Shown: positions 44,286-56,501 of the stretch, piece after piece
Layout: the number at the start of each line of letters is the position of its first letter
How positions within the stretch are numbered: the first letter of the stretch is position 1
NCBI GenBank assembly: GCA_012656075.1
Contig: JAAKBF010000138.1
Coordinates: 62,001-126,000, forward strand
Source: Phytophthora hibernalis
Lineage: Eukaryota; Oomycota; Peronosporomycetes; Peronosporales; Peronosporaceae
Direction of reading: 5' to 3'
DNA length: 64,000 bases
Made by a program: the position numbers and the translations under genes
The notes under the pieces: generated by a model
What the model was told of the DNA's origin: nothing
The model's database searches: none
What the model saw: the letters and a program-made list of their open reading frames with translations, nothing else

Positions 44286-45555
44286 CTGGTATTCTTTAAA
44301 TGAATCCCCTTATTATACCCCGAACGAGAGAACCTCGATTAGCGATTGGTATTTTCAACTTTTCTCGAATTGAATTGAATAAAACGTTCAAAACGTTTTT
44401 ATCACGTTTTTACGAGGTCCTTTTGGTCATGCGGTCTTGTAAACTCATAGCCAAGAATTCAGTCGTACCGAGGACAATATTGTTGGTTTTGGAGCAAGGG
44501 AGGCTAGAGCTCTTCCTCGAAGAGGTTAGATTTGAAGCCTCATTTAGGAATTGGTCAACGATACCATGAAAGGAGGAGATAGTTTGGGGTTTCTTGAATG
44601 CCCCCTTGATCATCGATCTCTAACGTTTAGTCGATCATCAACCGGCCAAGTGGAGAAGGAACTGCATCACAGTTGGTGAGGTGGGTTCTCTTGTTTTTCG
44701 TCGTTGCAGAAACCGTTGTATTACAGTAGCGACATCGCGCTCGAGGAATCTTGGATATTGAGAGCGTCGAAATGACGATTATCCAGTAAGAGTGAGATTT
44801 TCACTAAAGGTTTAAAACGTCCTCAACCTGAAAATATGAATTTAAAACGTTTAAAACCAAGGTTTTGTTCAGGCAATAGAAAATGAACCAATCCCTAGGT
44901 CCTCGATATCCGGGTGTTTCATTTTCAGGATCTCAACAGCTAAAGTCTATGCGTTGCGCCATACCATGTGTTCTTGAGATTACATGTATGATACAGTATG
45001 ATAGCAATGCGATGCTTGAATGGTGTTATTACAACGTATTAACGACAACACGACAGCTCTTACCGCAACACAGTGGGGCTTCGGCAACAGAAGCAGCACC
45101 ACTGCGAAGCAACACTACAGAAGTCCAGAGCTCATCGCGTAAAATACTCGATATAAATGACTGCTATTGTGAGAGTTACCAGCATAAACGTCGGCCGTTT
45201 GCCAAAAATCACGTTGGCGATGAGCCTTAACATGCTCGTCCCCGCCTTCTATTCGAGAAGAACAAAAACACCGGAGCCTGCATAAGCGAGTCTGTAGCCA
45301 CTTGAGCCGAGAATCAAGCGCGTACAACCTCTCGACGAGGACCACCAGCGCGCTCAAGCCCGCAGCGAGCGTTTCGGCACAAATTATTGCGGTCCTGCCT
45401 GAAGCAGTTCTACATGATGGAAGAAAATCTGGAGAAACTATCTAGTCGAGATAGTTCACGGAAATATGTAAGGTGCTCGCTGCTAATATTAATGGACGAC
45501 CTTACGTCTCAATAGTTGCAAGTAGCCCCATGTATGTTTCCGCTACCATTCGAGC
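44286..45555. other. AT-rich region without a supported gene
   Basis: Only short frames. A minus-strand frame at 45357-45115 (VERLYALDSRLKWLQTRL) may be a remnant continuing from the protease gene to its right; I cannot support it further. Confidence 0.35.
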
Positions 45556-47760
45556 TAGCTTGTTGGGTTTTGTAGTCAGGTCTGGTTGCATCAAGATCAT
45601 CCACAGAATCCGTAGGCGCATGACGGTGATTTCGTCTTTAGAAATGACGGTATTCGCCAAACGAGAATTGTTCATATACATGTCGAAAACCTAGGCAATA
45701 CACAGCACGCCGCACGAAGTGCCGTCCGGCTGTTTCGGGCTATTGATCCAAACCCCGCTTTCTTCGTCAGGAGGCGCGGTCTATGGCATGCTCGCGCTGT
45801 GACATTCTCGTAAGAATCGCGCCACGGTTTGTTTGAAGATGTTCTCCATGGTATCGTGATAAGCATCAGAGCACAGTGACTTGTAGTAGTAGGGAGTGAA
45901 GTACGGAAGCTCGCTCTGATAAGCAAGGCTGACCATGATGATACCCCAGTGAATGTTATTCAGGTGGGCCGGGAGCACGACAAACTGAAAGGTGGTAATG
46001 GAAGTATCGGGTGGGCTTGTACATCTAACCGCGGGGGCAAACAAATCCAAGGCATAGGCATTACCGAGCCAGTTGCAGATGCAACGAATACCCAACTCCT
46101 ACATGGCGTCGCTTAGTATTTGGTCACGAGCTAGCATGCCGACCAGATTTTCCATATTCACAAAGTATTCACCGGTTTCTAAGCGAAACACAGAGTCAAA
46201 CTTCCATCTTGGAGCACTCTAGCGCAATCCTTTGCAAACGTTTTATGCTTATCACCACCTGTGTCAGGGATAAGCTCATCGGAATCGGTTTCTCCGTCAA
46301 AGCGATCTGGCGTGGCTGATATGTTACCCCAGTCGGTAGATAAAAGCCAATGCACATCAGACCGCCACTGAACAAACTTCTTGCGGATGCTGTAGAACTG
46401 CTGCATTCGATAGATGGCACCACTACGTATGAAGTACGTCAACACATTAGTTAGAGTTCGGCAACACATCACGCAACACAGTTAGAGCAACAGTGGCATC
46501 AACATTGTACTAAAAACAAACTTGGTAAACGGGGTGTTTCCGGCGTGAAGAAAGCAACAATATCCTCTGGGGTTCTACCAGCTTCCAAGTCGGACACCAC
46601 AAATGCGAAGTACCCGGACGAGGATCGTTGTTTTCTTCTCTGCTACCAAAACAGCGGCCAACTTTGTAACCAGACGACTGGGAATCACGAAATTGTAGTA
46701 ATCACCTGACTACAGCAACACATATAAGCAACACAAGCGTACAAATGAATTTTAAATATGCAACACTCCGTGCAACACAACACGATCGCAGTTTCCGAGC
46801 TCCGGACGCGGAAACACAAAACGATTGTGGACTCGTAGCTTCGCCGAACTGCTTCAAACTCGTCCCAGTCCTTGAATACTTTCTGAGGTAGCCGCGGCAC
46901 AAAGTTGTCGACTGAATGGTGAGCCTTCTTCATCTTCTCACGGGTCGCCCAGGTTTTGGTTTGACGCGCGAATTTGGTCGGTTGTCGCGTGTATATCAAG
47001 GGTGGAGCTGCCGCTGTAGGTGCGCTGTCAGTGCGACCTACTTTAGCCGCGGGTATTGCTTCGCTGTCGGTCTCGGCTCCATCATGATTCCGTTTTCTTT
47101 TCTTGTGTTGTTGTGCTAATTTCGAAGTGTGTGACGACGCTGATGTTGAAAAAGCATCGCGCGTCTTGGCTACGGGTTCAAACGCTGAAATCATGTCAAA
47201 GCCAATTAGCACCGTAAAAATAACTCAAACAGCAATACAACATGTAGCAGCAACATAAAACACTCCATGGCACATCCTACCTTCAACTGTGCCTCTTTGA
47301 AATTGAGCCTTCCTGCCAACGTTCCCACCAGCAACATACACACCGCCACCAGCGCCTCCGCGTCAGCAACATGCACACCTCCACCAACATCTGCACGCAC
47401 GCCGTCGTCCTCCTCGTCACCGATGTCTTCCAGCTCGTCATCGACACCGTCGTCGGGGTCTTGGTCGGGCTGGTAGTCTTCGTTGTCGTCGTCATCCTTC
47501 ACATAGCCTTGCGCAGCCCGAATGTAGTCGACCGGCTCGTGCACACGAAGTGAAGTACGGCGTGCAAATATGAAGAGTAGCAACAATATCACAAGTTAGA
47601 ATCAAATAGTTCAGCTTTCCACACAAATCATCACTAACCCTGGACTATGTCCACAGACGTGCTTTCGTCCGCCTTCTTCTTCGGTGGCGTGGTCTTCGTC
47701 TTCACACTCGGCTTCACTCCACCTTGGCTCCCCGCTTGGCTTCGCGGGCGTTCGGGACAT
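45556..47760 (-). pseudogene. Multi-exon gene with Ulp1-like (C48) cysteine protease domain, transposon-type
   Basis: The likely start is the ATG at 47760 (MSRTPAKPSG), followed by a basic exon (KTKTTPPKKKADESTSVDIV) and an acidic exon (VDYIRAAQGYVKDDDD...). A nuclear-like exon begins FEPVAKTRDAF and includes QQHKKRKRNHDG and FKDWDEFEAVRRSY. Introns are inferred, for example GTAGGATG…TTTCAG ending near 47191. The C-terminal protease domain has the catalytic His in NNIHWGIIMVSL and the Gln/Cys in QPDGTSCGVLC, typical of SUMO-type C48 peptidases. The usual Asp position (YYYKSLCSD) is unclear. A TAG right after the catalytic Cys (near 45695) and other breaks suggest decay. C48 domains are common cargo of oomycete and plant MULE-type transposons; terminal repeats were not found. 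Confidence 0.5.
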
Positions 47761-47953
47761 TTTGATGGCTTCTCTGGGTGGCGCAAAACGTAAATGAGAG
47801 GCGGGGAGGATCCGTACCTAAGCCAATTTTAAGACCTTGAAAGTTCGAGGTAGGTAAGTAAATCGAAAATAAAATACCAAGCAACACATCTTGCCATTAT
47901 GTTGCTTTCATCCATCTGTCGTGTTGTCGTAGTTATGTTGTTGTAACATGTAA

Positions 47954-48272
47954 GTAGGGATGTTTTGTGCGATGCACTTTTCGTGCATTTTACCCCTGCT
48001 ATGCACACTTTAATGCAGATACAGTATATTTGTATTACGAAAATAGCCCCGTATGAGGCGTTGATTGAGGAGATAGCGCTGGTGCAGGAAATGTGAGCGC
48101 GCTCGAGGATGACTTCTGTTCGCGGCCAGCCTGCAAGGTCGTCGCTTGCGCGGGCTCGTGCGAGCGCGTTGAAGTTTTAATTTGGGTACGGAATTTGGGC
48201 CGATGACACTTTTTTATTATATAAATGACCCTGGTCCTATTTGAGGTACCCAATGCACGAAACATCCCTACC
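47954..48272. mobile_element. MITE-like element, 319 bp
   Basis: GTAGGGATGTTTTGTGC at the left end is inverted at the right end (GCACGAAACATCCCTAC), with one difference. GTTGTAAC occurs just outside both ends (47939 and 48277) but not flush. No coding sequence. Confidence 0.5.
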
Positions 48273-48349
48273 GTAGTTGTAACGACTCCGGCGAACTTAC
48301 ATGTATTATATTTTTACGTGAGCATGGTCAAAGTGCATCCCAGCTCTTC

Positions 48350-49861
48350 TCATCCCAGCTCTTCTGCCTTGCAACTGTGATCATCGTCACCTTCACTAGG
48401 TTTCTTTCTGCTGCTGGGCTGTACCTTCGTTTTGAGTCTCTTCAGCTCCCTCCACCTCTGCTTTTCGTCCTCCTCCTGTTCCTCTTCAAGTTCGGGAATA
48501 TCTGTCAGCTCTCCAAGGAGAGCAGCCAACACTGGGAACTCAGCGACCACGTCCTTCGCATTCGGCATCTCACTAACCACATAATCATAAGCCTTCTCGT
48601 CTGAGAGCAGACCCACTTCGTCAGCTGTAGCCTCAAGAAGATCCCCACGCTGGAAGAACCTGTTGATGGTGTGCAGATCCCGTCGCAGGAGCTTTTCTGT
48701 GTCAGGGTGGGAACGGTCAACCGCCTGACCAAAGTCAATCAGCCAGACGCGCTTCTTCCGCTGCGAGAAAAGGATGTTGTACTCGCTCAAGTCTCCATGG
48801 ACTAAGTGCGCACGCTGATAAAGGGCGCGAGTGGCTTGCAGAACATCAGCGTACGTGCGAGCCTGCAGCTTGGGCGACATATCTGCTAGCACGTCCTTCA
48901 GCGTCGGCTCAGGCCAACCATCAGCGCCAATGAACTGCATCACCAGCACGTGCTCCTTGCATACGATCGGAGCCGGAGCACGGATGTTGGACTTGGCAGT
49001 TCGGCACAGGTTGCGGTACTCCTTATCCGTCCAGGCCTTGATCTGACGACGCAGATCCTTCTTTTGGAAGTGAAGATCGAAGCGACGATCGCCCGTCACG
49101 TACTCGTGGCGGTTGCCGAACTCGTTGAGCGTGGTGCGGAAGATCTTGACTGCGAGCTGCACGGGCTGCATCGTGAGCTCGTTCGTGCCCATTGCAAAGT
49201 ACACGTGGGCCTCCTTACCACTCTGCACGCAACCATGGACCTCGTCCAACTCTCCTCTGTTGATCATCTTCTGGAGGATCAACGTGGTGCGCTCGTCCAT
49301 TACGCCGTCTGCCGTGGCGTGTGCCTCGGCCTCCACTCTACCAGCTCCGAAGCCCTTCTTCTCGCTCTTTTGTTGGCGTTTCTGACTCTCCCTGAGGGAC
49401 GTGAAGCCCTTACCAGCGCCGTGGGCGGCGTCCTCCATCGACAAGGAACCCGTGACGCGCGCGGGAGCCAACGAACCAGCGGCCGGCGTGCGCGCGAGCA
49501 CGGAGGCGGCTATGTTGCCCTCACCAGAGGCCTCCGCCCCGAAGTCGAGGCTGTCGGCGTTCAGGAGCTCCTTGCTGCGGTCCTGTTCGCGGCGCTCCTT
49601 GCTGCGCTGCAGGTTGGTGAAGATGCTGCTTTGGTACTCGGGGTTGATCTCCCGCTGAAGAGCAGTGACCTCTTCCTCGTAGAGACTGAGCGCCAATGCC
49701 TCGTCCATCAGGTCTTGCATGCTCGGCTGCGGCTTTACATGTTCGATGGACGGCGCGCCCACGGACAAGTGCTCGTCATTGTCTTTGTTGTTTTGGTTTC
49801 TACGACGCAAATTCGGGAATGGCGTGGGGATTGTGGCCAATAATCGAAGACAGACCATCAT
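48350..49861 (-). CDS. RIO-type serine/threonine kinase (RIO1/RIO3 group)
   Basis: Atypical kinase of late ribosome maturation. Uninterrupted, about 503 residues. N-terminal extension with DEALALSLYEEEVTALQRE, similar to the region before the kinase in RIO3. Kinase domain from about residue 200: P-loop-like VQSGKEAHVYFA, catalytic Lys in LAVKIFRTTLNEFGNR, the RIO flexible loop (YVTGDRRFD), ATP-pocket region HVLVMQFIG, catalytic HGDLSEYN and metal-binding LIDFGQAVDRSHP, then TINRFFQRGD. The C terminus is acidic then basic (EEEQEEDEKQ, RELKRLKTK). The annotated start (49861) may be extended; MQDLMDEALAL downstream is an alternative. Divergent from the amino-acid transporter, 226 bp apart. Confidence 0.9.
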   Translation of the reverse strand: MMVCLRLLATIPTPFPNLRRRNQNNKDNDEHLSVGAPSIEHVKPQPSMQDLMDEALALSLYEEEVTALQREINPEYQSSIFTNLQRSKERREQDRSKELLNADSLDFGAEASGEGNIAASVLARTPAAGSLAPARVTGSLSMEDAAHGAGKGFTSLRESQKRQQKSEKKGFGAGRVEAEAHATADGVMDERTTLILQKMINRGELDEVHGCVQSGKEAHVYFAMGTNELTMQPVQLAVKIFRTTLNEFGNRHEYVTGDRRFDLHFQKKDLRRQIKAWTDKEYRNLCRTAKSNIRAPAPIVCKEHVLVMQFIGADGWPEPTLKDVLADMSPKLQARTYADVLQATRALYQRAHLVHGDLSEYNILFSQRKKRVWLIDFGQAVDRSHPDTEKLLRRDLHTINRFFQRGDLLEATADEVGLLSDEKAYDYVVSEMPNAKDVVAEFPVLAALLGELTDIPELEEEQEEDEKQRWRELKRLKTKVQPSSRKKPSEGDDDHSCKAEELG

Positions 49862-50087
49862 TCACGTCACAGCGATCATTCTCGGCATGCAATTCTGATC
49901 TGGACTGGACTGTTTCTGATCTGGTGGCGGACAGTGTGGTCCACACCAGGAGGACGTTCGAGCTTCAAGTAAGCCGTTGCTGCTGCCAGCAGACCTGTGA
50001 CCCTAGCAGCTACAATGGAGCGTTGAGACTCCCACTGCAGCGTCTCGATGGCTGGCTCACTCCATTCCCCAACACGACGAGAAGAGC
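49862..50087. promoter_or_regulatory. Divergent promoter between RIO kinase and amino-acid transporter
   Basis: 226 bp separate the two start codons. On the plus strand CCATTCCCCAACAC, about 20 nt before the ATG at 50088, is a partial match to the oomycete initiator. Confidence 0.4.
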
Positions 50088-51700
50088 ATGTTGGCCTCTC
50101 CGATCCTCTCGCCAGCCTCAAGCACGCGCTCGCTGCCTCCGCGACTACCTGAAGCTAACTCGAGTAGACGCCACGTGAAGCTGCAGCCGAACAAGTCGCT
50201 GCACTTTGGTTCCCTGCACGTGTACATGGGTTTCATGATGTCAATCATCGGTGCGGGGATGCTGTCGGTGCCGTACACGTTGGTGCTGGTGCCTATGTGG
50301 CAGGCGCTGATGGGTATCGTCTTTGTGGGGGCTGCAATGGCTTGCACGGCCAACGCGTTGCTTTACGCTCACGTTCATGCGGCAGCGAGGGCGGAGTTTG
50401 AAGCGCATGCGCTGGGGGCTGGCAGCAAGTTCGTGGGATTCCAGGCGCTGGCTCAACGTGCCGGAGGATCGGCGCTGGGCTACGCGGTGTCGTTGATCAT
50501 GGCGAGTGGCGTCTACGGCGGCTGCGTGGGCAACATCCAGATCATCCGAGACCTCACGCCGTTCGTTGTTGGGCTCGTGTACGACGGAGTGGACGAATTG
50601 TCGGGTAGCGGGCAAGAGCACGTGAAGCAGATCGTCATGTGGGTGCTACTGGCTGTGGTGCTGTTACCCTTGTGCATGCTTCGCAAGCTTTCGGCACTTC
50701 AGCCTACGAACTACGTGAGCTTCGTGCTGTCAATTTACCTCGTCGGAGCAGTTGCCTACGGCGCAATTGAGGGAAATCAACTTTCCACTGTTGAAGCGTT
50801 GGCTAACACCTCGAGTACTGTGGAGGTGAAACAAATGTACAACACCAGCAGCGGAAGTCTCAGTGAGGTTGCCGTGTTGACCAACTTGTCGGATACAACT
50901 ACAGACTCGACAACTCTTCACGGTAACAGCTTCACGCGTCTGGCTCAATCGATCTCCATCTACAACTTCGCATTCATGATGACACTCAACTTGCTACCGT
51001 TGTTTTTGCAGCTTCTGAAAGACAACGGTGACAACAACGTAACCGGAGGAGGGGGATGAGGAACTTTAGAACGTTCGTGACCGCTGCACCGTTGCTCACT
51101 ACGCGCTCGCAAATGATGAAGTGTATCTTCGGGTCTACGTTTGTCTGTGCCGTACTCTACGGCGCAATTGGTTGTGGAGGATTTCATCTCTACGGTGATG
51201 ATATCGACGGCAACATCCTACTGAATCTGCAAAGTGACTCAGCCATGAAGATCCCGCTCGTTGCGACCTACTTAACCGTACTCTTCACGTTTCCACTGCT
51301 GTTTATTCCGCTGCGTTCCATCGTTGAAGAGCTTTCGGACCAGACATTCCAGCCAAAGCAGTCGGACACCATCGAGTATGGCCAATTCCCGGGCGAAAGA
51401 AAGGCGGTCGATGATCAGCGTGGATATCCCAGTCTCGTTCGGCTGACCATTGTGTTGGCGCTCCTGTGTAGTCAGCAGATTATCGCACTCAACGTCTCTG
51501 GAATCGAGGTCGTGTTTTCGTTGATGGGGGCGACAAGCTGCCTCGTGGTCTGCTACGTGTTCCCAGTGATTGCCTTCACAACAGTGTATCCGTGGCGTCG
51601 TGCACGACACGGCTTTCTGTGGCTTTCAATGATGTGGGCTATTGTCTGCATGGTGACCATCCAAGGTGCTACGTGCGTTTTGCTGCTACTCACATCGTAG
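50088..51700 (+). CDS. Amino acid/auxin permease family transporter (SLC38-like)
   Basis: Eleven-helix secondary transporter of the AAAP family (Pfam Aa_trans). After a short polar N terminus the first helix carries the family pattern FMMSIIGAGMLSVPYTL. Further helices include ALMGIVFVGAAMACTANALL, IVMWVLLAVVLLPLCML and YVSFVLSIYLVGAVAYGAI. A long Ser/Thr-rich luminal loop with several N-x-S/T sites (about residues 235-290) precedes SISIYNFAFMMTLNLL. One G is missing from a run of five at 51051-51055; restoring it joins the second half (CIFGSTFVCAVLYGAIGCGG, IALNVSGIEVVFSLMGATSC). Likely substrate: neutral amino acids; not determined. Confidence 0.85.
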
Positions 51701-52046
51701 CGGAAGGGAAAAATAATGCAAGAGATGTTGGTTGAGTCGTTACAGAAGAAGTTGTGAAGAGTGTTGTCCATTGATGCTAACTCGCAAATCGAAATTGTTA
51801 TTGTCAATTCCGTCAAAAAATCCAGATTGGAGCGGTTTGGCAAAATTCGTTCCAGAGCACACGATGGAAGCGACGCCAACTAAGCACGCCCACCCTAACA
51901 CCGTCTACCACTGCTTGTATGGATACTACTGTTGGAAGATCGTTGGCGAGGAAGGTTGCCGACGAGGTGGCGAGGGAAAGCTGGAGAAGGCGGTTGTTGC
52001 CGACGAGGTGAGTTGGAAAGTAATTGATGCGGGGAATGAAAACACT
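51701..52046. other. Spacer without a gene
   Basis: 3' flank of the transporter; nothing supported until the Copia LTR sequence. Confidence 0.4.
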
Positions 52047-52143
52047 TGAGAGATAGGGGGCAAAAAGGGATATATTACTCGGTATGGTTTTCTTACAACA
52101 TATCGTACCCTTGGTTACTATCTTTCGCACTTGCGTACGTATC

Positions 52144-54302
52144 CAGGGCTCCCGAAAATATTATTTATATTTATCATGTCCTTCCCAGCTTCATAAATTA
52201 TGGGTTCCCAGCCAACGTGCTCAAACATACATTATGCAGAAGGTGCAACGTAAATTAAATAAATAACTGAATAACTTGTCCAATGATTCACACAAAATCT
52301 ATTGAAGGTTTACAGTGTTGCCTCGTCAACCGTACGGGCATCCCAGTACGCGCTGTTTTCTCTCAAAAAGAGAATCATCTCCAAAGTAATTGGATGAAGA
52401 CTGTGCCGTTCCTGGCCGAATGTGGTACGAGCGACGCTAAAAAGCGCTCGACCACGTTCGACGTCGCAGGAATAACATACAGGAGGTCGTACCTCGTGGC
52501 TTTAGCAGCCAGACGACGACGCTTCTGAATCTGCTCGACGAACGATCCTTCTTCGTCGCTCTCGTCCTCGCTGCGACGGGCGTGCTGACAATGAAAGGTG
52601 CTAACGCTGCCTTTTCAGCACGCGTCAACATGCTGGAATTGCCGGCCAGGACCCGAGTACACCCCGCCTCAAAATCGGGGCTGTGCACGATGTCTGCGCG
52701 TGGCCCTAATAATTACAACAAATATAAAAACAATTTTATGTTAGCATTTCATAATAAAAAATAGCGCGGAAACAACAATACATGGAACGTACCAATGAAT
52801 CTCGCGTAGTGGGGCTTGATGGAAATTAATCCATCTAGCCACGCACGCGCATCCAGGAGCGACACGTCCTCTCCTTGCAGTGCCTTCTACACAGACTTCA
52901 CCTTCTTTAGGTCCTTCAGCAGTCCCCGGAGGTGGCGGTTGGCTGCCGGTGACGGCTTGAGGTCCACGATGTCGTCGTCGTTGAGGTCAATGAACTCCAG
53001 CAGCTTAAAGTACCGTTTGATCATGGCATAGGTCAACCCCACCTGGTGTATTGGCGGATGACTGGTCGAAGCTGAGTATTTTGTCTGTACACAATTAGAA
53101 ATGTTTTAGAATTAGAAACAAATTTAGAAATGCTGTTGACCACAAAAATGATTTGTACCTGAGCTTGGCAGACTGGTTCAGGGTGCGCAGCTTGAGCATC
53201 AGCTTCTGCACCGCGTCAAGCTCCGAGCTGAACTCCTCCATTTCAACTTGGACGGCACGGTTGAGGCGGTGGCTGGCACAGCCGACCAACGGTACGCCCA
53301 TCAACGTTGCTAGCAGGCGGTTGACCGAGCAGTTGTCGGCGACCAAGAAGCAGCACTGGTCCAGCTGCTTGCCGTAGTCTCGTGGTAACATAGTCGCGAG
53401 AAATTCCATGTGGCACGGGCCGTGAGGTCTTCGTCTTCATCATTGAGTAGAGGAGCCATGCAGAGGAGCGGCGTCTTTGTCACGCCATCAATCTCGTAGC
53501 GACCATAGACGGCAAGGAAATGCTCCGAGGCATGGGTCTATCCGTCAAGGATAAGCCCAAAGAGCGCAGGCATCTCGGCCGCGATGAGGCGCTCAATAGC
53601 CGTGGTCACGCAGCGCATACCGGAGACTAGAGCCTCTACACAAATTGGATCCAGGTTCGAGTAACTGATCAACAGAAAATTAGCACAACAATTAGATTGC
53701 CTTTTAGCGATCAGATACATTAGAAATATCGCACAGCGTACCGTCTAGCCGCGTCGTTCTCACAGAAGTGCAGCGGTAGGTTGGTCTTCAGGATCCACTC
53801 CAACCAGCTGAATAGGTTAAGGGATGAGCGACGAACGAAGTTGATGATAGACCCCGTTTCGGCGGTCGTAGAGGCTAGCATGACGTTCTCGTAGTCGGGA
53901 TGCTCGCTCCGCACGTGAAACATCAGGTTGGAGAAGCTGTTGTGATGTGTCTGCTTCCGAGCCGTGCCCCAGCGACATCGATGATATTCAAGAACGACCT
54001 CATCGAACTCGTCGGGGCACGGTCGGAAGAAAACCAGCCACTTGAGCCGGCGTCAACTTGGAGCGAGCGAGGCGACGAGGAGAGAGAACCATGCTGAGGG
54101 CGGAGTAGTTCGTGGTAGAATGAGGACCTGATCAAAACTTGGTCTGAGCTCAGAACGAACAAATGACTGGTGGGGTTGTCAGAAATAATTTAAGGTAATC
54201 CGACACATAAATTACCTAGTTTAGTGTGCCTCTGACCCAGCAATAAATATACTGTCGTTATTTATAGCAGTTATTGCAAGGCAAAAAAATTCGGGAGCCC
54301 TG
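52144..54302 (-). mobile_element. hAT DNA transposon nested in the Copia LTR
   Basis: Terminal inverted repeats CAGGGCTCCCGAA (52144-52156 and inverse 54290-54302), the CAGGG-type end of hAT elements. Holds a minus-strand hAT transposase. The expected 8-bp target duplication is not conserved (TACGTATC versus GCGTCATC). Confidence 0.75.
52310..54162 (-). pseudogene. hAT transposase with BED-type zinc finger
   Basis: Read from right to left: a BED-like region (RCRWGTARKQ…MFHVRSEHPDY), ENDAARRY, LFGLILDG, the core VADNCSVNRLLATLMGVPLVGCASHRLNRAVQ, then NDDDIVDLKPS. The C-terminal dimerisation motif is near 52440 (VERxLFSVARTTFGQERHSL). Many frame changes; inactive. Confidence 0.7.
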
Positions 54303-54342
54303 GCGTCATCTATACCAGCGTGCAACTAACCACGCAATCGTC

Positions 54343-56501
54343 TCAGCCCTGCAAGTAGGCACAAGCGTCGTCGTGCACTGGCATGACTCTAAGCACTTCT
54401 CGGTGCTTCTCAAAGGTAGCTCTCGTCAACAATTTCGTGAATAAGTCAGCCACATTCACTGAACTTGCCACTTTCTTCACTTCAATCTCATGGCTTTCTT
54501 GCTTCTCACGGATAAAGTGATGCCTGACATCTATGTGCTTTGTTCGCGAGTGAAACTCTGGATTCTTTGCTAACTTTAACGCGCTGGCGTTATCCACATA
54601 GACATCAGTTGTATCTGGCTGCTTTTTCAGCAATTCTTCGCTCATCATTCTCAAATGTATAATCTCTTGAACCAACATGCTCAGTGCTATATATTCTGCT
54701 TCAGTGGTGTGCAATGCCACAGTCTTCTCTGCTTGGCTGCACCACGACACTAGACTTTCACCGAGCATTGTCACGTATCCTGCGATCGAATGTCGATGGG
54801 TGACTTGCAAAATCTGCGTCACTAAACGCTATCATCTTCAATTGCAAGGGGCTGACCAACATATTTGGTTCCTCCAAGCACTAGACCATAATCTCCCGTT
54901 TGCTTTAGATACCTTATAATTATCTTGACAGCTTGCCAATGAGCGATCCCTGGGTTCTGTAAGAAGTGACTACACTCTCGCACTGCAAAAGCAATATCGG
55001 GTCTCGTCCCGAGTATCGGATACATTAAAGAACCAACTGCAGCTCGATAAGGCTTACCCCTCATGAGCACAACTTCTTCTGGATCACTAGCACACAGCTC
55101 CTTTGATAGGATCAGTTCTGGCTTGCTAGGAATCCGCACACCGTTACATGAACTCAAGCCAAACTTTTCCAATATCTGGCTAGTGTACTTCCTCTGTGAG
55201 ATTTTGATCTGCTCTGTCTCCCTGGATCTCCCAGCCCAAAATGTAGTGGATTGGTCCAAGATCTTTCATCTTGAAACGCTTCCGGAGCATTTGCTTAAAC
55301 TCGACTACCGTGGCTTTTGTAGGCGCAAACAATATCAGATCGTCCACATAGATCGAGATAAAGCAAGGTGCCCCGCTTACGAACTTGACTCCAACGCATG
55401 CTTCTGATTTTAGCATAGTGAAGCCATTTTCTCTAACCACTCTCGTAGCAAACCGTATCACACTCTAGGAGCTTGCTTTAGCCCGTAAAGTGATCTTCGT
55501 AATCTGCATACGAAATTCTCTTTGTCTGGGACTACAAACCCCTCTGGCTGCTCCATAAACACAACTTCATCAAGCGCCTCATTCAAAAGGGCGTCGTGAC
55601 GTCCATTTGCTCGATTTCGTAGTCCAACATAGCTCCATAAGCCAACGAGAATCTCAGTGATTCGAAGCGAACAACAGGTGCAAAAACCTCCAGATAATCG
55701 AAGCCATACTCTTGCAAGTAGCCCTTTATCACTAGTCATGGCTCTATCGCCATCACCACTCTTTCTGTACTTTGATGAATCTCTGTGCGAGTTTCGACCG
55801 TCACTTGCTTTGGCTTCTCTGTTCCGCTTTCGATCCCCATCTCGCTTACGGTCTCTATCTCGCTTTCGAGTTGGATCGCGGTAATCATCATGAAAATCCT
55901 TTCTGGACCTACACGGCAATGTATGTCTCCACGCGTGAACCAACTTCTCTTGTTAGATGCGGCAATTTCGATTAAAGTGACCTTTCATGCCACAGTGACG
56001 GCATTTCCCATCGTGTTGATTTTTGGTTGCATTCTTTCGATCACCATCACGTTTCTTGTCTTTCATAACCAAAGCTGATTCACCATGGGATTTTGACTCC
56101 GAACCACGACTCAACTGCTCTTGCCGCTCTATTTCCAGGTACGAACTCTCGAGCAGCTCCACAAGCTTGTCAAACTCAAGCTCTGTGCTCTCTGCTAAAG
56201 AGTGCACCAAATAGGGACGCAAAATATTCTCAAAAGTATCATTTAGCACCATCACTAAGATGTACGGCTTCAATATGTCTTGCAACGGCAGACCCATGTT
56301 CTCCAGCTTTATGAAGTCCTCTTTGAGCTCCTCGATGAACAATAACGGGTTCATGCCCTTCTCAAACTTCATCTCCATGACTGCACGGAGTTGATGCACG
56401 AGCGACAACTTGGTTGCACCAACGAACATCTTTCGAAGTCTCTCCAGCATTCCAAACGGCGTTTCCTCCTCTTCAACAGTCTTGGACAGCCCTGGCGACA
56501 A
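54343..56501 (-). pseudogene. Copia gag-pol remnant lacking protease and integrase
   Basis: Gag at 56501-55953 (KFEKGMNPLLFIEELKEDF) ends in a zinc knuckle CRHCGMKGHFNRNC. The next coding segment is already reverse transcriptase (MEQPEGFVVPDKENFVCRL, 55560-55500; SIYVDDLILFAPT, 55360). RNase H follows (TTEAEYIALSML, 54700; VDNASALKLAKNPEFHSRTK, 54590), ending at 54343. Protease and integrase are absent, and frames change several times. Confidence 0.75.

Noticed and set aside
48950..49843. 297-residue plus-strand frame over the RIO kinase
   Set aside because: Antisense shadow of a clearly conserved kinase.
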